Assembly: GCA_003242085.1 (NCBI GenBank)
Contig: QBML01000014.1
Coordinates: forward strand, 120,931 to 184,930
Length of the DNA: 64,000 nt
Origin: Pseudanabaena frigida
Lineage (GTDB): Bacteria; Cyanobacteriota; Cyanobacteriia; Pseudanabaenales; Pseudanabaenaceae
Direction: 5' to 3'
Position numbers and translations under genes: made by a program. Below, one piece after another: positions 34,455 to 43,922 of the stretch; the first letter of the stretch is position 1; each line of letters opens with the position of its first letter. The notes under the pieces are model-generated. The model made no database searches, had not been told where the DNA came from, and saw only the letters and a list, made by a program, of their open reading frames with translations.

Positions 34455-36749
34455 ATGATTATGCTCGGTAAAACCCTGACTGGGCGCTACAAAATTGTCA
34501 AGCAACTTGGCGGCGGCGGTTTTAGCCAAACATTTATTGCCGAAGATGGATATTTGCCCGATCGCCCTGCTTGCGTGATCAAGCAACTTAAGCCTGCGTC
34601 AACCCAATTAGAAGTCTTAAGGATTTCGCGAGAATTATTTGATAAAGAAGCTAAGGTGCTTTATCGGTTGGGTAAGCATGAGTGTATTCCGAGCTTGTTG
34701 GCTCACTTTGAAGAAGACGAAGAATTTTTTCTTGCTCAAGAGTTGATTGAGGGTGATGTTTTAACTCAAGAGATCAGACGTGGAGAATGCTTGGGAGAGC
34801 AATACACGATCGATTTTCTGACCGATATATTACCAACCCTTGACTTTGTGCATCGCCAACAGGTAATCCATCGGGATATTAAACCGAGTAACCTGATCCG
34901 TCGTGCCAGCGATCGCAAAATTGTTTTAATTGATTTTGGCGCAGTTAAAGAAGTTAGTACGCAACCGATTAGTCAATTAGGACATACTTCTAGTCTAGTG
35001 ATTGGTTCCCCAGGGTATATGCCTAACGAGCAGTACAGTGGTAAGACCCTGTTTGCTAGTGATATCTATGCGCTCGGCATGATTGCGGTGCAAGCGTTGA
35101 CAGGGCTATCACCAAATCAAATCCCTGAAGATATTGTTACTAGCGAATTTTGCTGGCGCGATTTTGCTAAAGCTACGCCAACATTGGCTGACATAATCGA
35201 TAAGATGGTGCGCTTTGATTTTCGGCAACGCTATCAGTCAGCCAATGAAGTACTTGATGCACTTCAACCATTGCTAATGCGATCGCAAGCTCAGACTGTC
35301 TTTAGCGCTGTCCAACCATCACTGCTTGAAGATATTCCCTCAATTTCTAATCCGCCAAAGGGTAATGATACTCCAGAGAATACTTTTAAAAGTCCGATTG
35401 ATTGCTTAATCGAAGAAGTCTCAGATGACTTTGAGATGAGTGAAGATCCGATCAGAGCTAAGAAATTAGTTTGTCTGGTATGTACTGGCATTTTGGAGAA
35501 CGATCTCAAGCGATTAGATAACTTTAGTTTTGTAGAGTTGATTCAAGATTTATATCAGCAGTACCCAACTATCGAATCCCTAAAAGAGAATCTTGTTAGC
35601 TCAGTCAAAACTATCGCCGTTCAAAAACAACGTCAATATTTGATCGTTGCAAAAACGGTCTTTAATATAGTTTCTAAACTTTACAATCAAGCACCAGTCA
35701 TCGAGCCTCCTCAGAGTTATTCTCAAGTCAATCTTAATTCTCCACCAGTTAGTCCACCTATTTCTTATTCCGTTAACCATCTTGTGATCAATGCTGGTTC
35801 AGCTCAACTTGTTGCGCCGATTGCTTCTAATCCAGACGATCTTTCAAAAGAACTACTTAATGAATCTGCAAGCAGTCAGATCTCATCAGAAGACCAATTT
35901 GATTTTACTGAAGATGAGCTATCGATTCTCGATCCATATCCAAATGACGATGCGGATATGTATGTGTGGGTTGCCCATGATATTGATACTGATGCTCAAC
36001 AAATGCGGCTGAAAAAGCTTTTGTTTTATACCTATCAAGATGTTTGGGAGAGCGATCCGCGTGAGTTAAATAATGTGAATTGGGTTGAGCTACTAAAGGA
36101 ACTAGTTTCTTTTATGCCCACTTATTCTCAATTGATGGCATTAATTCAAGCTGCCGTGCAGAGAGTATCTAAACCTGCCGAATACATAGTAATTGGGAAT
36201 CTATTACTTGCAAAACTGGAATGTCTCTATCCCGATAGTTTTGAGGCGATCGCACCACCCGCTGGGCAAGTTGTCAATCAGCCTAGTTTTCGTGGAGGCG
36301 ATCGGGTAGATCGTAAAATTCCTTTCGATCCTAAAATTGCGATCGATCTTTTCGACTTACGATTGGAACTGATGCGGTTTACTAACTCTATGCGAGCTAA
36401 GATTTTGCTGTTTTCCACTCTTTATTATCCTTTCGATCCCGATTACGATAAATGGCAGGATCTACGCACTCATGGACTTGATGGATTGCTAAGGCAACTA
36501 TTTTATGCATTTCCTTCGTTCGATCGAGCTGAAAATGCTGTCTGGCAAACAGCGCGATCGCTAAGCGAGCCAGAAGCCTATGAGCAGTCAGCTAGCTATA
36601 TTCTCCAAGTAGTTAAAACTCTTTACGATCGGCTTGAATCTCAGGCAATGAGTCATCCTGCGGAAGGTGATATGCGACCATCGGAAGACACTGATTTTAC
36701 TCAACCTAATTTAAATGTTAGTGATGATGATTCTTGCCAATTTGTATAG
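34455..36749 (+). CDS. Ser/Thr protein kinase with triplicated C-terminal helical domain
   Basis: A 764-residue eukaryotic-type kinase. The kinase domain (about 10-275) is complete: Gly-rich loop LGGGGFSQTF, Lys43 in CVIKQL, catalytic HRDIKPSN (139-146), DFG (160-162) and GSPGYMPNEQY. There is no membrane segment. The tail holds three copies of an unrecognised helical unit of about 80 residues, at about 333-411, 515-592 and 645-725, joined by Pro/Asp-rich linkers. It is the first of three same-strand genes (kinase, pentapeptide protein 50 bases later, NACHT protein 60 bases later), likely one operon. The ATG at 34461 is an alternative start. Confidence 0.9.
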   Translation: MIMLGKTLTGRYKIVKQLGGGGFSQTFIAEDGYLPDRPACVIKQLKPASTQLEVLRISRELFDKEAKVLYRLGKHECIPSLLAHFEEDEEFFLAQELIEGDVLTQEIRRGECLGEQYTIDFLTDILPTLDFVHRQQVIHRDIKPSNLIRRASDRKIVLIDFGAVKEVSTQPISQLGHTSSLVIGSPGYMPNEQYSGKTLFASDIYALGMIAVQALTGLSPNQIPEDIVTSEFCWRDFAKATPTLADIIDKMVRFDFRQRYQSANEVLDALQPLLMRSQAQTVFSAVQPSLLEDIPSISNPPKGNDTPENTFKSPIDCLIEEVSDDFEMSEDPIRAKKLVCLVCTGILENDLKRLDNFSFVELIQDLYQQYPTIESLKENLVSSVKTIAVQKQRQYLIVAKTVFNIVSKLYNQAPVIEPPQSYSQVNLNSPPVSPPISYSVNHLVINAGSAQLVAPIASNPDDLSKELLNESASSQISSEDQFDFTEDELSILDPYPNDDADMYVWVAHDIDTDAQQMRLKKLLFYTYQDVWESDPRELNNVNWVELLKELVSFMPTYSQLMALIQAAVQRVSKPAEYIVIGNLLLAKLECLYPDSFEAIAPPAGQVVNQPSFRGGDRVDRKIPFDPKIAIDLFDLRLELMRFTNSMRAKILLFSTLYYPFDPDYDKWQDLRTHGLDGLLRQLFYAFPSFDRAENAVWQTARSLSEPEAYEQSASYILQVVKTLYDRLESQAMSHPAEGDMRPSEDTDFTQPNLNVSDDDSCQFV

Positions 36750-36799
36750 TCCAGCCAAGTTTAATCGCCTTGTTCATAAATTTTTAAAGGGTTCTCAAG

Positions 36800-37858
36800 A
36801 TGGAAGCAGCACTTACTCCTCAAGATATTTTGCGACGCTATGCTAAAGGCGATCGCGACTTTAGCGGTATCAATCTCAATGGCATCAAACTGAGTGGCGC
36901 TAATCTCAGTCGGACTGATTGGTTAGATGTTAATTTCTCTAAAGCTTATTTGAATAGTACGGTCTTGACTTTTGCTTGTCTGACTCGTGCTAATCTGCGC
37001 GGAGCCGTGATGATCGGCGCAAACCTATGCGGTGCAAACCTCAACCAAGCAAGTCTTAGTAATGTCAATCTATCCAATGCTGATTTGCATGGCGCAAGTT
37101 TGCAGGGGGCAACTCTGTTTGGGGCGAACCTCAGTCTTGCAAATTTAATGGATGCAAACTTAATTGATGTGGATATGCGAACGGCAAATCTGAGTGGCGC
37201 GAACCTCGTTGGAGCCTGCATGAAAGGCGCAAATCTCAGACAAGAAAGAGCTGTTGGCGATCAGCATGAAATAGATCCTGGCAAAAAGAAGAGGAGCACG
37301 GCTAGCCTAATGGGGGCAAATCTATCGGGGGCTGACCTACGCGGCGCGAATCTATCGGGGGCGGATCTGCATAAGGCAGATCTAAGGGGTGCGAATCTGC
37401 AAGAAGCAACCATGAATGGAGCGAATCTCAGCGAAGCGAAACTGAATAATGCCAATATGCAAGGTATATTTCTTTCGGAAGCCAATCTTAGTAGTGCGTC
37501 TCTTTCGGGGGCAGTGTTAAATAATGCGAAATTGGAACGCGCAATTTTGATTGATGCTGACTTTAATGGTGTTTCGCTAAGAAGTGCAATTATGGCGGAT
37601 GTTAAGGCTAGTCGGGTGCGGATGCAGGGAACCGATCTGACTGATGCTAAGTTCTCGCGTGCCGATCTCAGTCGAGCCGATCTGAGAGGAGCAATTATGA
37701 TTCGGACTAATCTGATTGAAGCTTATCTCGCAAGGACTAACCTCGCAAATGCTGATTTGACTGATGCTATTCTCAATCGTGCTGAGTTGAGTAGTGCTAA
37801 TCTCGTCGGTGCAATTCTCAAAGGGGCAACGCTTCCTGATGGGAAGGTACATAAATAA
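36800..37858 (+). CDS. Pentapeptide repeat protein
   Basis: A 352-residue right-handed quadrilateral beta-helix built from about 55 A(D/N)LxX pentapeptides, for example LSGANLSRTDWLDVNFSKAY and LRGANLSGADLHKADLRGAN. The repeats are interrupted once, at about 150-173, by a charged loop (DQHEIDPGKKKRS). The N-terminal helix contains ILRRYAKGDRDFSGINL, typical of cyanobacterial members that occur fused to or beside Ser/Thr kinases. Such proteins are protein-binding scaffolds. Its position between the kinase and the NACHT gene suggests a scaffold or substrate of that kinase. Confidence 0.93.
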   Translation: MEAALTPQDILRRYAKGDRDFSGINLNGIKLSGANLSRTDWLDVNFSKAYLNSTVLTFACLTRANLRGAVMIGANLCGANLNQASLSNVNLSNADLHGASLQGATLFGANLSLANLMDANLIDVDMRTANLSGANLVGACMKGANLRQERAVGDQHEIDPGKKKRSTASLMGANLSGADLRGANLSGADLHKADLRGANLQEATMNGANLSEAKLNNANMQGIFLSEANLSSASLSGAVLNNAKLERAILIDADFNGVSLRSAIMADVKASRVRMQGTDLTDAKFSRADLSRADLRGAIMIRTNLIEAYLARTNLANADLTDAILNRAELSSANLVGAILKGATLPDGKVHK

Positions 37859-37918
37859 GATTGCGATCGCCTAGACTATAATCTTATAAATTAAAGCTAA
37901 AAATTAATTATTAATAAA

Positions 37919-40825
37919 ATGATTTTGGAATCTTGGCTAGCAGTTGGTACAGCGCAATTAGTGGAAGTAATGTTTGAGCAAACACTGAAGTTAGTACAAG
38001 GTGCAGCAGAAGATTATGTAAAGGATTTTTTTAAAGGTTGCCTCAAAGATCAGCTTGTAGCTGCAAAACCAGAGGTTACTAAAAAAGCAGTGGCTGAGGC
38101 TTTAAAAGCTTTTTTTGAACTTGTGTGGGATGAGTTAGAAGATCAAAATTTATCTCTAGCTGAGATTCGAGACTTCTATGAACCGAACTTATCTCTATTT
38201 GCTAAGGACGATGCAGTTAAGCCGATTTTAGGTCAGGCATTTGATAAAGATTGCAGTACAGTCAATGGGAACGAATTAGCCGCTATCTGGAAAAAATTGA
38301 CCTATAAGGACAAGCCAGTTTTAGCAATGCCAGATGGGTTTGATTGGTTGCGAGTGGGTGGAGAGTATTTAAAAAGAGTAAGGAAAATTATCCGTAATAC
38401 GCCAGAGTTGAAAGCTTTGCTCGATACGCAGCTATTAGAAGAGATTGAGAAAAACACAAAACAACTTTCCCCAGGTTTCGATTTGGCTAAGTATAAACAG
38501 AGGTTGCTATATAGTTATGGTGATTTGAAGCTTTCAACCATTGATCCTAATGATGAATGTTATCGAATTAAGCTTTGGAAGATGTTTATTGAGCAAACTG
38601 TGCGTGAAGCTTTGCCACCAATGAAATATGATTTACCGTTGGATATGAAGCGTCAACTCCAAGAAAGTGAATACTTGGAGGATCAACTACCAGTTAAAGG
38701 CTCAGAGTCTAATCTTTCTAAATATTTTCAGCAACCTGCGCCAAAAGTTTTGAAAGCAGTTGCAGATTCTCAGCGATCGGTGATTTTAGGAGATCCAGGG
38801 GCAGGAAAATCGACCTTGTTACAGTATCTAGCGCTGGACTGGGTGGAAGGCAAAACGGAAGTTCTACCTTTATTGATCGAATTACGTGAATATGCGATCG
38901 CTCAAGTCAACGGCTTTTTAGAATTTCTCCATTGTGGAAGTGGTGCGGATTGGCAATTTGACAAGATCCAACTCGATAAATATTTGGAAGAGCAGCCAAC
39001 TTTGGTGATGTTTGATGGATTGGATGAGGTGTTTGATCGGGCAACTCAATCCACAATTATTGATGACATTATTTGCTTTGCCGTGAAGTACCCCAAAGCA
39101 AAAATTCTAACTACTTCACGGATTATTGGATACGATCATGAGCGTTTTGAACATGCTGAGTTTCGCCATCTGACAATCCAGCCATTGAATATCGAAGAAA
39201 TTGATGAATTTATTGATCGTTGGTATCTACTTGCCATTGGTAATGATCCTGACAAAGAAAAATTAAGCATAAGACTTAAAGAGGCAATTCAAAATTCAAA
39301 GGCAATTACAATTCTTGCAGAGAATCCTTTGCTATTGACAATGATGGCAATTTTGAATTGGGGGCAAGAACTACCACGAGATCGGGCAGACCTCTATGAA
39401 CAGTCATCTCGATTATTGCTTTATCATTGGGATTTTGATCGAAAAAGTTTACCTTTAACAATAGATGTCGGACGAAAAGAAAAACAGGAAATGCTTCGAT
39501 TGATAGCTTACGAGATGCAGGCAGGAGAAGAAGGACTAAAAGGAAATTTAATCAGTGAAGAAAAACTGACGGAAGTTTTGACAAACTATTTACATCAAAA
39601 GCTATTTGGGGAACCTCGGCAAAAGGCAAATATGCTGATCCAGCAGTTACAGTCAAGGAATTTTATTCTGTGTTATCGAGGTGATGATTCGTATGGTTTT
39701 ATTCATCGCACATTTTTAGAATATTTTTGTGCTTTGGAGATTGTAAATCGATTTAATAAAAGAGGGACTGAGGGAGGTTTAACATTTGAACAACTTAGAG
39801 ATGATGCATTTGAAAAACATTGGCAAGATAAAACTTGGCATGAAGTGCTAAGACTAATTTGTGGAATGCTAGATTCTCAGTTTTCGGTTGACTTGATTAA
39901 GTTTTTGATGGATCAGAATATTGATCAACATAAGTTTATTGTCAAGGTGAAGAACAAAGAATATCTAAAAGTAGAAGGAGTACTTAATTTGCTAATTGCA
40001 TCTGACTGTTTCTTGGAAATTAGTAAAAACGAAGCAGTCAAATCTCTCCAACAGCAAATGATTGCGAGGCTGAAAGCAGAAGTTGAGCAGCCTATCATTC
40101 CACTCTCAAGTAGAGCAGCTATAGAACTCCTAAATCGGATATCTCAGCACTTTGCCACTATAGATACAAGTTGTTTAGACTATCTTAAACACCTTGTACA
40201 AAGTTCTGAAGATATAGAGGTAATAAATACAGCGATCATGAAGATTATTCTTGATTTTGAGCAAAATCCAGAAATAGTCCCTTACCTCAAAAATATAATA
40301 CAGAATTCTAATTCTCTAAAAGTTATACATACAACCATAACCTTCCTTGGTTCATTTTTTAAAGAAGACCCCGAAACTTTACCCTACTTAAAAGAAATTG
40401 TGTTAACTTCTGAAGATTCACAATCACAGTTTCTATCTTTAATCTGGATTAATATACGTTTAAAAACAGATCCAAAAGCTTTACCCTACTTAAAAGAAAT
40501 TTTACAAACTGCCGAACATTCAAAATTAAGAACCGTTGCTTTAGATGTATCCCATAAATACTTGGGAAGTCTTCCAGAAGGAATTAATCTATTATTTCAC
40601 GTAGTGCAAAACGATCCATTTGTTCGTGAAGATAAAAAGCAAAGAAATCCTCGTCAAGTAGCGCTCAAAATCCTCCTAGAAATTCATCCAATTCATCCAA
40701 AAACTATTGAATTGATACAAGACCGTGTAAACAATGATCCTGATGAGCAATTGCGGAAATGGGCAACAAAACAGCTTGAAAATTTGCAAAACCCTAATTC
40801 TACAGATGTTGAAGAAAATAAATAA
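37919..40825 (+). CDS. NACHT ATPase with C-terminal HEAT-like repeats
   Basis: A 968-residue STAND protein. Residues 1-240 are helical and not recognised; they resemble the helical N-terminal domains often found before bacterial NACHTs. The NACHT domain (about 280-560) has Walker A GDPGAGKST (291-299), Walker B PTLVMFDGLDEV (360-371) and TTSRIIGYDHERF, followed by FIHRTFLEYFCALEI, a typical end of the winged-helix region. Residues 700-960 contain HEAT-like repeats with LPYLKEIVLTSE / LPYLKEILQTAE units. The architecture is that of NLR-like regulators or bNACHT anti-phage proteins. It probably shares an operon with the upstream kinase and pentapeptide genes. Confidence 0.88.
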   Translation: MILESWLAVGTAQLVEVMFEQTLKLVQGAAEDYVKDFFKGCLKDQLVAAKPEVTKKAVAEALKAFFELVWDELEDQNLSLAEIRDFYEPNLSLFAKDDAVKPILGQAFDKDCSTVNGNELAAIWKKLTYKDKPVLAMPDGFDWLRVGGEYLKRVRKIIRNTPELKALLDTQLLEEIEKNTKQLSPGFDLAKYKQRLLYSYGDLKLSTIDPNDECYRIKLWKMFIEQTVREALPPMKYDLPLDMKRQLQESEYLEDQLPVKGSESNLSKYFQQPAPKVLKAVADSQRSVILGDPGAGKSTLLQYLALDWVEGKTEVLPLLIELREYAIAQVNGFLEFLHCGSGADWQFDKIQLDKYLEEQPTLVMFDGLDEVFDRATQSTIIDDIICFAVKYPKAKILTTSRIIGYDHERFEHAEFRHLTIQPLNIEEIDEFIDRWYLLAIGNDPDKEKLSIRLKEAIQNSKAITILAENPLLLTMMAILNWGQELPRDRADLYEQSSRLLLYHWDFDRKSLPLTIDVGRKEKQEMLRLIAYEMQAGEEGLKGNLISEEKLTEVLTNYLHQKLFGEPRQKANMLIQQLQSRNFILCYRGDDSYGFIHRTFLEYFCALEIVNRFNKRGTEGGLTFEQLRDDAFEKHWQDKTWHEVLRLICGMLDSQFSVDLIKFLMDQNIDQHKFIVKVKNKEYLKVEGVLNLLIASDCFLEISKNEAVKSLQQQMIARLKAEVEQPIIPLSSRAAIELLNRISQHFATIDTSCLDYLKHLVQSSEDIEVINTAIMKIILDFEQNPEIVPYLKNIIQNSNSLKVIHTTITFLGSFFKEDPETLPYLKEIVLTSEDSQSQFLSLIWINIRLKTDPKALPYLKEILQTAEHSKLRTVALDVSHKYLGSLPEGINLLFHVVQNDPFVREDKKQRNPRQVALKILLEIHPIHPKTIELIQDRVNNDPDEQLRKWATKQLENLQNPNSTDVEENK

Positions 40826-40940
40826 TGCTTGTGTTGTAATAACTTGCTTACCGATCACAAACGATCTGATTAAGGTTCCTTTGTGATCGGTAATGGATTG
40901 TAATGATATGTTAGACGTAGTATGACGCAAAGGTACAAGC

Positions 40941-41498
40941 ATGGTCATCACAACAACAAAACCCAATAGCCTAGAAAAATTTCTCGAACTACCTGAGACA
41001 AAACCAGCCTCAGAATTTATTAATGAAAAAAGCCGCCAAAAGCCTATGCCACAGGGTAAACATAGTCTATTACAAGGTACTCTTTGCGAAGCTATTAACC
41101 AAGTACTTAAATTTCAAAAAATAGCGATCGCTTTCCCCGAACTGCGTTGTACCTTCGGCGGTGCATCAATTGTGCCTGATATTTCTGTATTCCGTTGGGA
41201 ACGCATTCCCCGTGACGAGTCTGGACAAGTGGCAAATCGTTTTCTTACCTATCCCGATTGGACGATTGAGATTCTTTCACCAAGACAAAGCACCAACAAA
41301 GTTTTAGGCAATATATTGCACTGCCTTGAGCATGGTACAGAGTTAGGTTGGATGCTCGATCCTGAAGAAGAGAATGTTTTTGTAATATCTAGCGATCGCC
41401 GCATTCAAATGTTTAAAAAACAACAGGTTTTACCAGTTCTCAACGGAATTGAATTAGAACTAACTGCCACAAAGATTTTTGAATGGTTACGTTTTTAA
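40941..41498 (+). CDS. Uma2 family endonuclease-like protein (DUF820)
   Basis: A 185-residue member of the Uma2/DUF820 family, a PD-(D/E)xK-fold group greatly expanded in cyanobacteria. The active-site pattern is visible: IVPDISVFRW with the Pro-Asp and WTIEILSPRQS with the Glu, preceded by HSLLQGTLCEAI. The cellular role is unknown; many copies are thought to be mobile. It follows the NACHT gene by 115 bases on the same strand. Confidence 0.88.
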   Translation: MVITTTKPNSLEKFLELPETKPASEFINEKSRQKPMPQGKHSLLQGTLCEAINQVLKFQKIAIAFPELRCTFGGASIVPDISVFRWERIPRDESGQVANRFLTYPDWTIEILSPRQSTNKVLGNILHCLEHGTELGWMLDPEEENVFVISSDRRIQMFKKQQVLPVLNGIELELTATKIFEWLRF

Positions 41499-41529
41499 AT
41501 GATATAGCAGTTCTAAATAAGTTAAAAGA

Positions 41530-41582
41530 GGCTTCGACTCCGCTCAGCCAACATATATTGATGGCTGAGCGGAGTCGAAGCC
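41530..41582. repeat. Palindrome GGCTTCGACTCCGCTCAGCC, type copy
   Basis: Perfect 21-bp arms (41530-41550 and 41562-41582). The arm is the same sequence as the repeat inside mutS (12842-12867). It lies between converging genes. Confidence 0.9.
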
Positions 41583-41612
41583 CTATTTTTTAATTGAGCG
41601 GATTTATAAGAC

Positions 41613-42563
41613 CTATATTGCTTTAGCAATTACAGTGCGGTGACGGGGAGTATTCGCAACAATCGTAGGAGTTTCAAAACCTGCGGCGACTAATTCGGAG
41701 GCTAGATCGAAGGAGAAGTATTGATCGAGATAGGGTTCCGTACTTTTGAGTAAAGTCAAAATATAGGGAGGCATCTTCATATAGATATCCGAATAGGGAT
41801 TCATATCCATTAGAGCAAAGTGTCCATTGGGACGTAAGACACGGCGAATCTCGCGGAGGATTTGGCGGGAAGCATCTTGAGGTAACTCATGAAATAGCAG
41901 AAAGCAAGAAACAAAATCGAAAGAATTATCTGGCAATCCAGTTTGTTCTGCGGTCGAGTGAATCCATTGCACTTGTTGATTTTCTAACAGTTCGGGATGT
42001 TTGTTGCGGGTGTTGTAATTAGCGATCGCCAAAAAATGTGGTGACAAATCCAAACCTGTAATTTTTGCCTGTGGAAAAGCATTATGCAGAGCAAAAGTAC
42101 TCATCCCCACACTGCAACCAATATCGAGAATGTCTTGAGGCGGAGTGGCAAGCTTCTCTTTAACAATATCCAGATAGCTTTGACGCAGACGGGCATCACC
42201 TTGGACTGGAGGCTGAGCATCATTCCAAATCCGTGAATGCACGGCATAGGCAGCAACTTCTACTTCCGTTGCAGGGAGCCAGCCGAGATTCCCTTCTTCG
42301 TAGGCATGGAAGTGCTTGAGGTAATAGTCGGGATACTGGATATGAGGATTTTGGACTTTGGCAAGTTCGCTATCAAGATCTTGTTTTTGTAGATCGGCAA
42401 CGATTTGTCGCCAGTTTACGCCCATTGACTCTGCGCGTTCGATCATCATTTTTCGAGCGCGTTGCTTAGCAATGTTGAATAAAGGGGCGATCGCTAAGAT
42501 GCCATTAACTAATCGAGAGGCTAGTCCAATTTTGGGGCTAGGGGCTGAATTGGCAACAGTCAT
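41613..42563 (-). CDS. Class I SAM-dependent methyltransferase
   Basis: A 316-residue protein whose C-terminal two thirds is a Rossmann-like methyltransferase: SAM-binding DILDIGCSVGMSTFAL, acidic loop ITGLDLSPHFL, and FDFVSCFLLFHELP before the RRVLRPNGHFALMD strand. The N-terminal 140 residues are helical and contain HIQYPDYYLKHFHAYEEGNL, conserved among cyanobacterial homologues of this group. The substrate is unknown. It is a single gene, converging on the Uma2 gene. Confidence 0.88.
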   Translation of the reverse strand: MTVANSAPSPKIGLASRLVNGILAIAPLFNIAKQRARKMMIERAESMGVNWRQIVADLQKQDLDSELAKVQNPHIQYPDYYLKHFHAYEEGNLGWLPATEVEVAAYAVHSRIWNDAQPPVQGDARLRQSYLDIVKEKLATPPQDILDIGCSVGMSTFALHNAFPQAKITGLDLSPHFLAIANYNTRNKHPELLENQQVQWIHSTAEQTGLPDNSFDFVSCFLLFHELPQDASRQILREIRRVLRPNGHFALMDMNPYSDIYMKMPPYILTLLKSTEPYLDQYFSFDLASELVAAGFETPTIVANTPRHRTVIAKAI

Positions 42564-42633
42564 AATAATTTAAAAAATATAATTGCAAACAATTTCAAAA
42601 TCAGAGAGTCGCAAACTTAGGGTTCTGCGATTT

Positions 42634-42695
42634 AATAAAGAACTCGATTTTTGGTGGCGCGGCGAAGCCGCGCCACCAAAAATCGGTTCCTTATT
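42634..42695. repeat. Long palindrome, AATAAAGAAC/GGTGGCGCGGC family
   Basis: Arms 42634-42663 and 42667-42695 with a GAA loop. Third copy of the family seen at 3281-3341 and 34275-34341. It lies between the acetyltransferase and methyltransferase genes. Confidence 0.85.
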
Positions 42696-42717
42696 TTAAA
42701 GCGTGTCCCTTAGCTTG

Positions 42718-43263
42718 CTACTCTTTGATTTTACGTGACTTAATGGCGATCGCAGGATTGCCACTGTAAATTGTCATTGGTTCAAGCGATCGCGTCGCCA
42801 CACTGCCGATGCTCAATACTGCACCTTGCCCAACCCTTACTCCAGCAACGACTATGGCACGGGCAGCGATCCAACATCCCGACTCCAGATAAATTGGTGC
42901 AGTCCGCAGTGCAAAATCGCGATCGCTCCAGTCGTGATTACCCGTACAAAAATAAACACCTTGAGAAATGCAACAGTGACTCTCAATGGTGATCGGGGCA
43001 AGATTATCGAGCCAAGTATCTTCACCGATCCACACAAAATCTTTGATAATTAAGCGCCAAGGGAATTTGATCCGCACACCTGTTTTGATTCGTACACCCC
43101 GACCGATTTCTGCCCCAAACCACCGCAAAATGTTAACTTTTAAGACCGAAAAAGGAATTAAATAACTACGAACAATAGGTGCGCCGATAAAGTACCAAAG
43201 CACTTGCTTCCAAATTGGAGCGCCAGTTTTGTAGTCACTTGTTGTGTAGCGATCGAGACGCAA
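42718..43263 (-). CDS. WcaF-type acetyltransferase (left-handed beta-helix)
   Basis: A 181-residue hexapeptide-repeat acyltransferase of the CysE/LacA/WcaF group. Landmarks are YFIGAPIVRSYLIPFSVLK, the hexapeptide coils GRGVRIKTGVRIKFPWRLI, the catalytic-His region YFCTGNHDWSD and GAVLSIGSVATRSL. Relatives O-acetylate sugars during exopolysaccharide synthesis. No other polysaccharide gene is adjacent; the substrate remains open. Confidence 0.88.
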   Translation of the reverse strand: MRLDRYTTSDYKTGAPIWKQVLWYFIGAPIVRSYLIPFSVLKVNILRWFGAEIGRGVRIKTGVRIKFPWRLIIKDFVWIGEDTWLDNLAPITIESHCCISQGVYFCTGNHDWSDRDFALRTAPIYLESGCWIAARAIVVAGVRVGQGAVLSIGSVATRSLEPMTIYSGNPAIAIKSRKIKE

Positions 43264-43309
43264 AGTCGTAATTCCTCATATTCAGTACTAAGAGGCTTCA
43301 GCCTCTAGC

Positions 43310-43432
43310 AATTCTCATTATGAAACCGATTTTGTTGTTTTCAGTGCTGTAGATGCTGAAAACAACAAAATCGGTTTTTTGAAAGCTAGCCTATAGCTGG
43401 CTTTCAAAAAACTGATTTTTATAATGAGAATT
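43310..43432. repeat. Composite palindrome with two nested hairpins
   Basis: An outer dyad AATTCTCATTAT (43310-43321) / ATAATGAGAATT (43421-43432) encloses two hairpins: 43324-43377 (AACCGATTTTGTTGTTTTCAG and complement) and 43376-43412 (TTTTTGAAAGCTAGCC-type arms). The AACCGATTTT, GAAAGCTAGCC and CATTATGA modules recur at 44411-44521. Confidence 0.85.
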
Positions 43433-43514
43433 ACTGTAAGCCTCTTGTCCGTTAGATAGTTGATGAAGGCTTGTTATACAATATTAAAGCTTTTGTAATG
43501 GTCGAGTTTTTTCT

Positions 43515-43898
43515 ATGCAAGTTTGGGTATTGCTGTTTAACGCGAACACCGATAACGAAGGTATCTATACTCTAGAAATAGAAGGCAACAATATTATCGT
43601 TGCCTTTGAACAAGAGGATGATGCAATTCGCTATGCTGGTCTGTTGGAGGCACAAGATTTTTTGTCACCCACAGTTGAAAGCATTGACAGTCAAGATTTA
43701 GAAGAATTTTGTCAAGAGGCAAACTACGATTTAAACATCGTGCCAACCGATGCTTTGCTGGTTCCCCCCGAAAAAAATGTTGATAAAACTGACTGGTCTA
43801 GCGATCGCGGCAAAGATGCATTAGAACCAGAGGATGAAGTAGAGGTCGAAGATCCCGTAATTGCCATGATGCGTCGTCGCCTTGAGAATTTACTGTAA
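43515..43898 (+). CDS. DUF3110 domain protein
   Basis: A 127-residue acidic protein with the cyanobacterial/plastid DUF3110 domain (about 1-85): MQVWVLLFNANTDNEGIYTL, VAFEQEDDAIRYAGLLEAQDF and VESID. The C-terminal 40 residues are acidic and end in MMRRRLENLL. Function is unknown. The thioesterase gene starts 24 bases after its stop, so the two probably form an operon. Confidence 0.88.
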   Translation: MQVWVLLFNANTDNEGIYTLEIEGNNIIVAFEQEDDAIRYAGLLEAQDFLSPTVESIDSQDLEEFCQEANYDLNIVPTDALLVPPEKNVDKTDWSSDRGKDALEPEDEVEVEDPVIAMMRRRLENLL

Positions 43899-43922
43899 TA
43901 ATTTGCTTTAGGTACAATCACG

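Noticed and set aside
36946..37852. Several long minus-strand open frames opposite the pentapeptide gene
   Set aside because: Their Leu/Ala/Pro- or Ile/Ser-rich repeats are the antisense reading of the repetitive pentapeptide codons; no start signal or family match.
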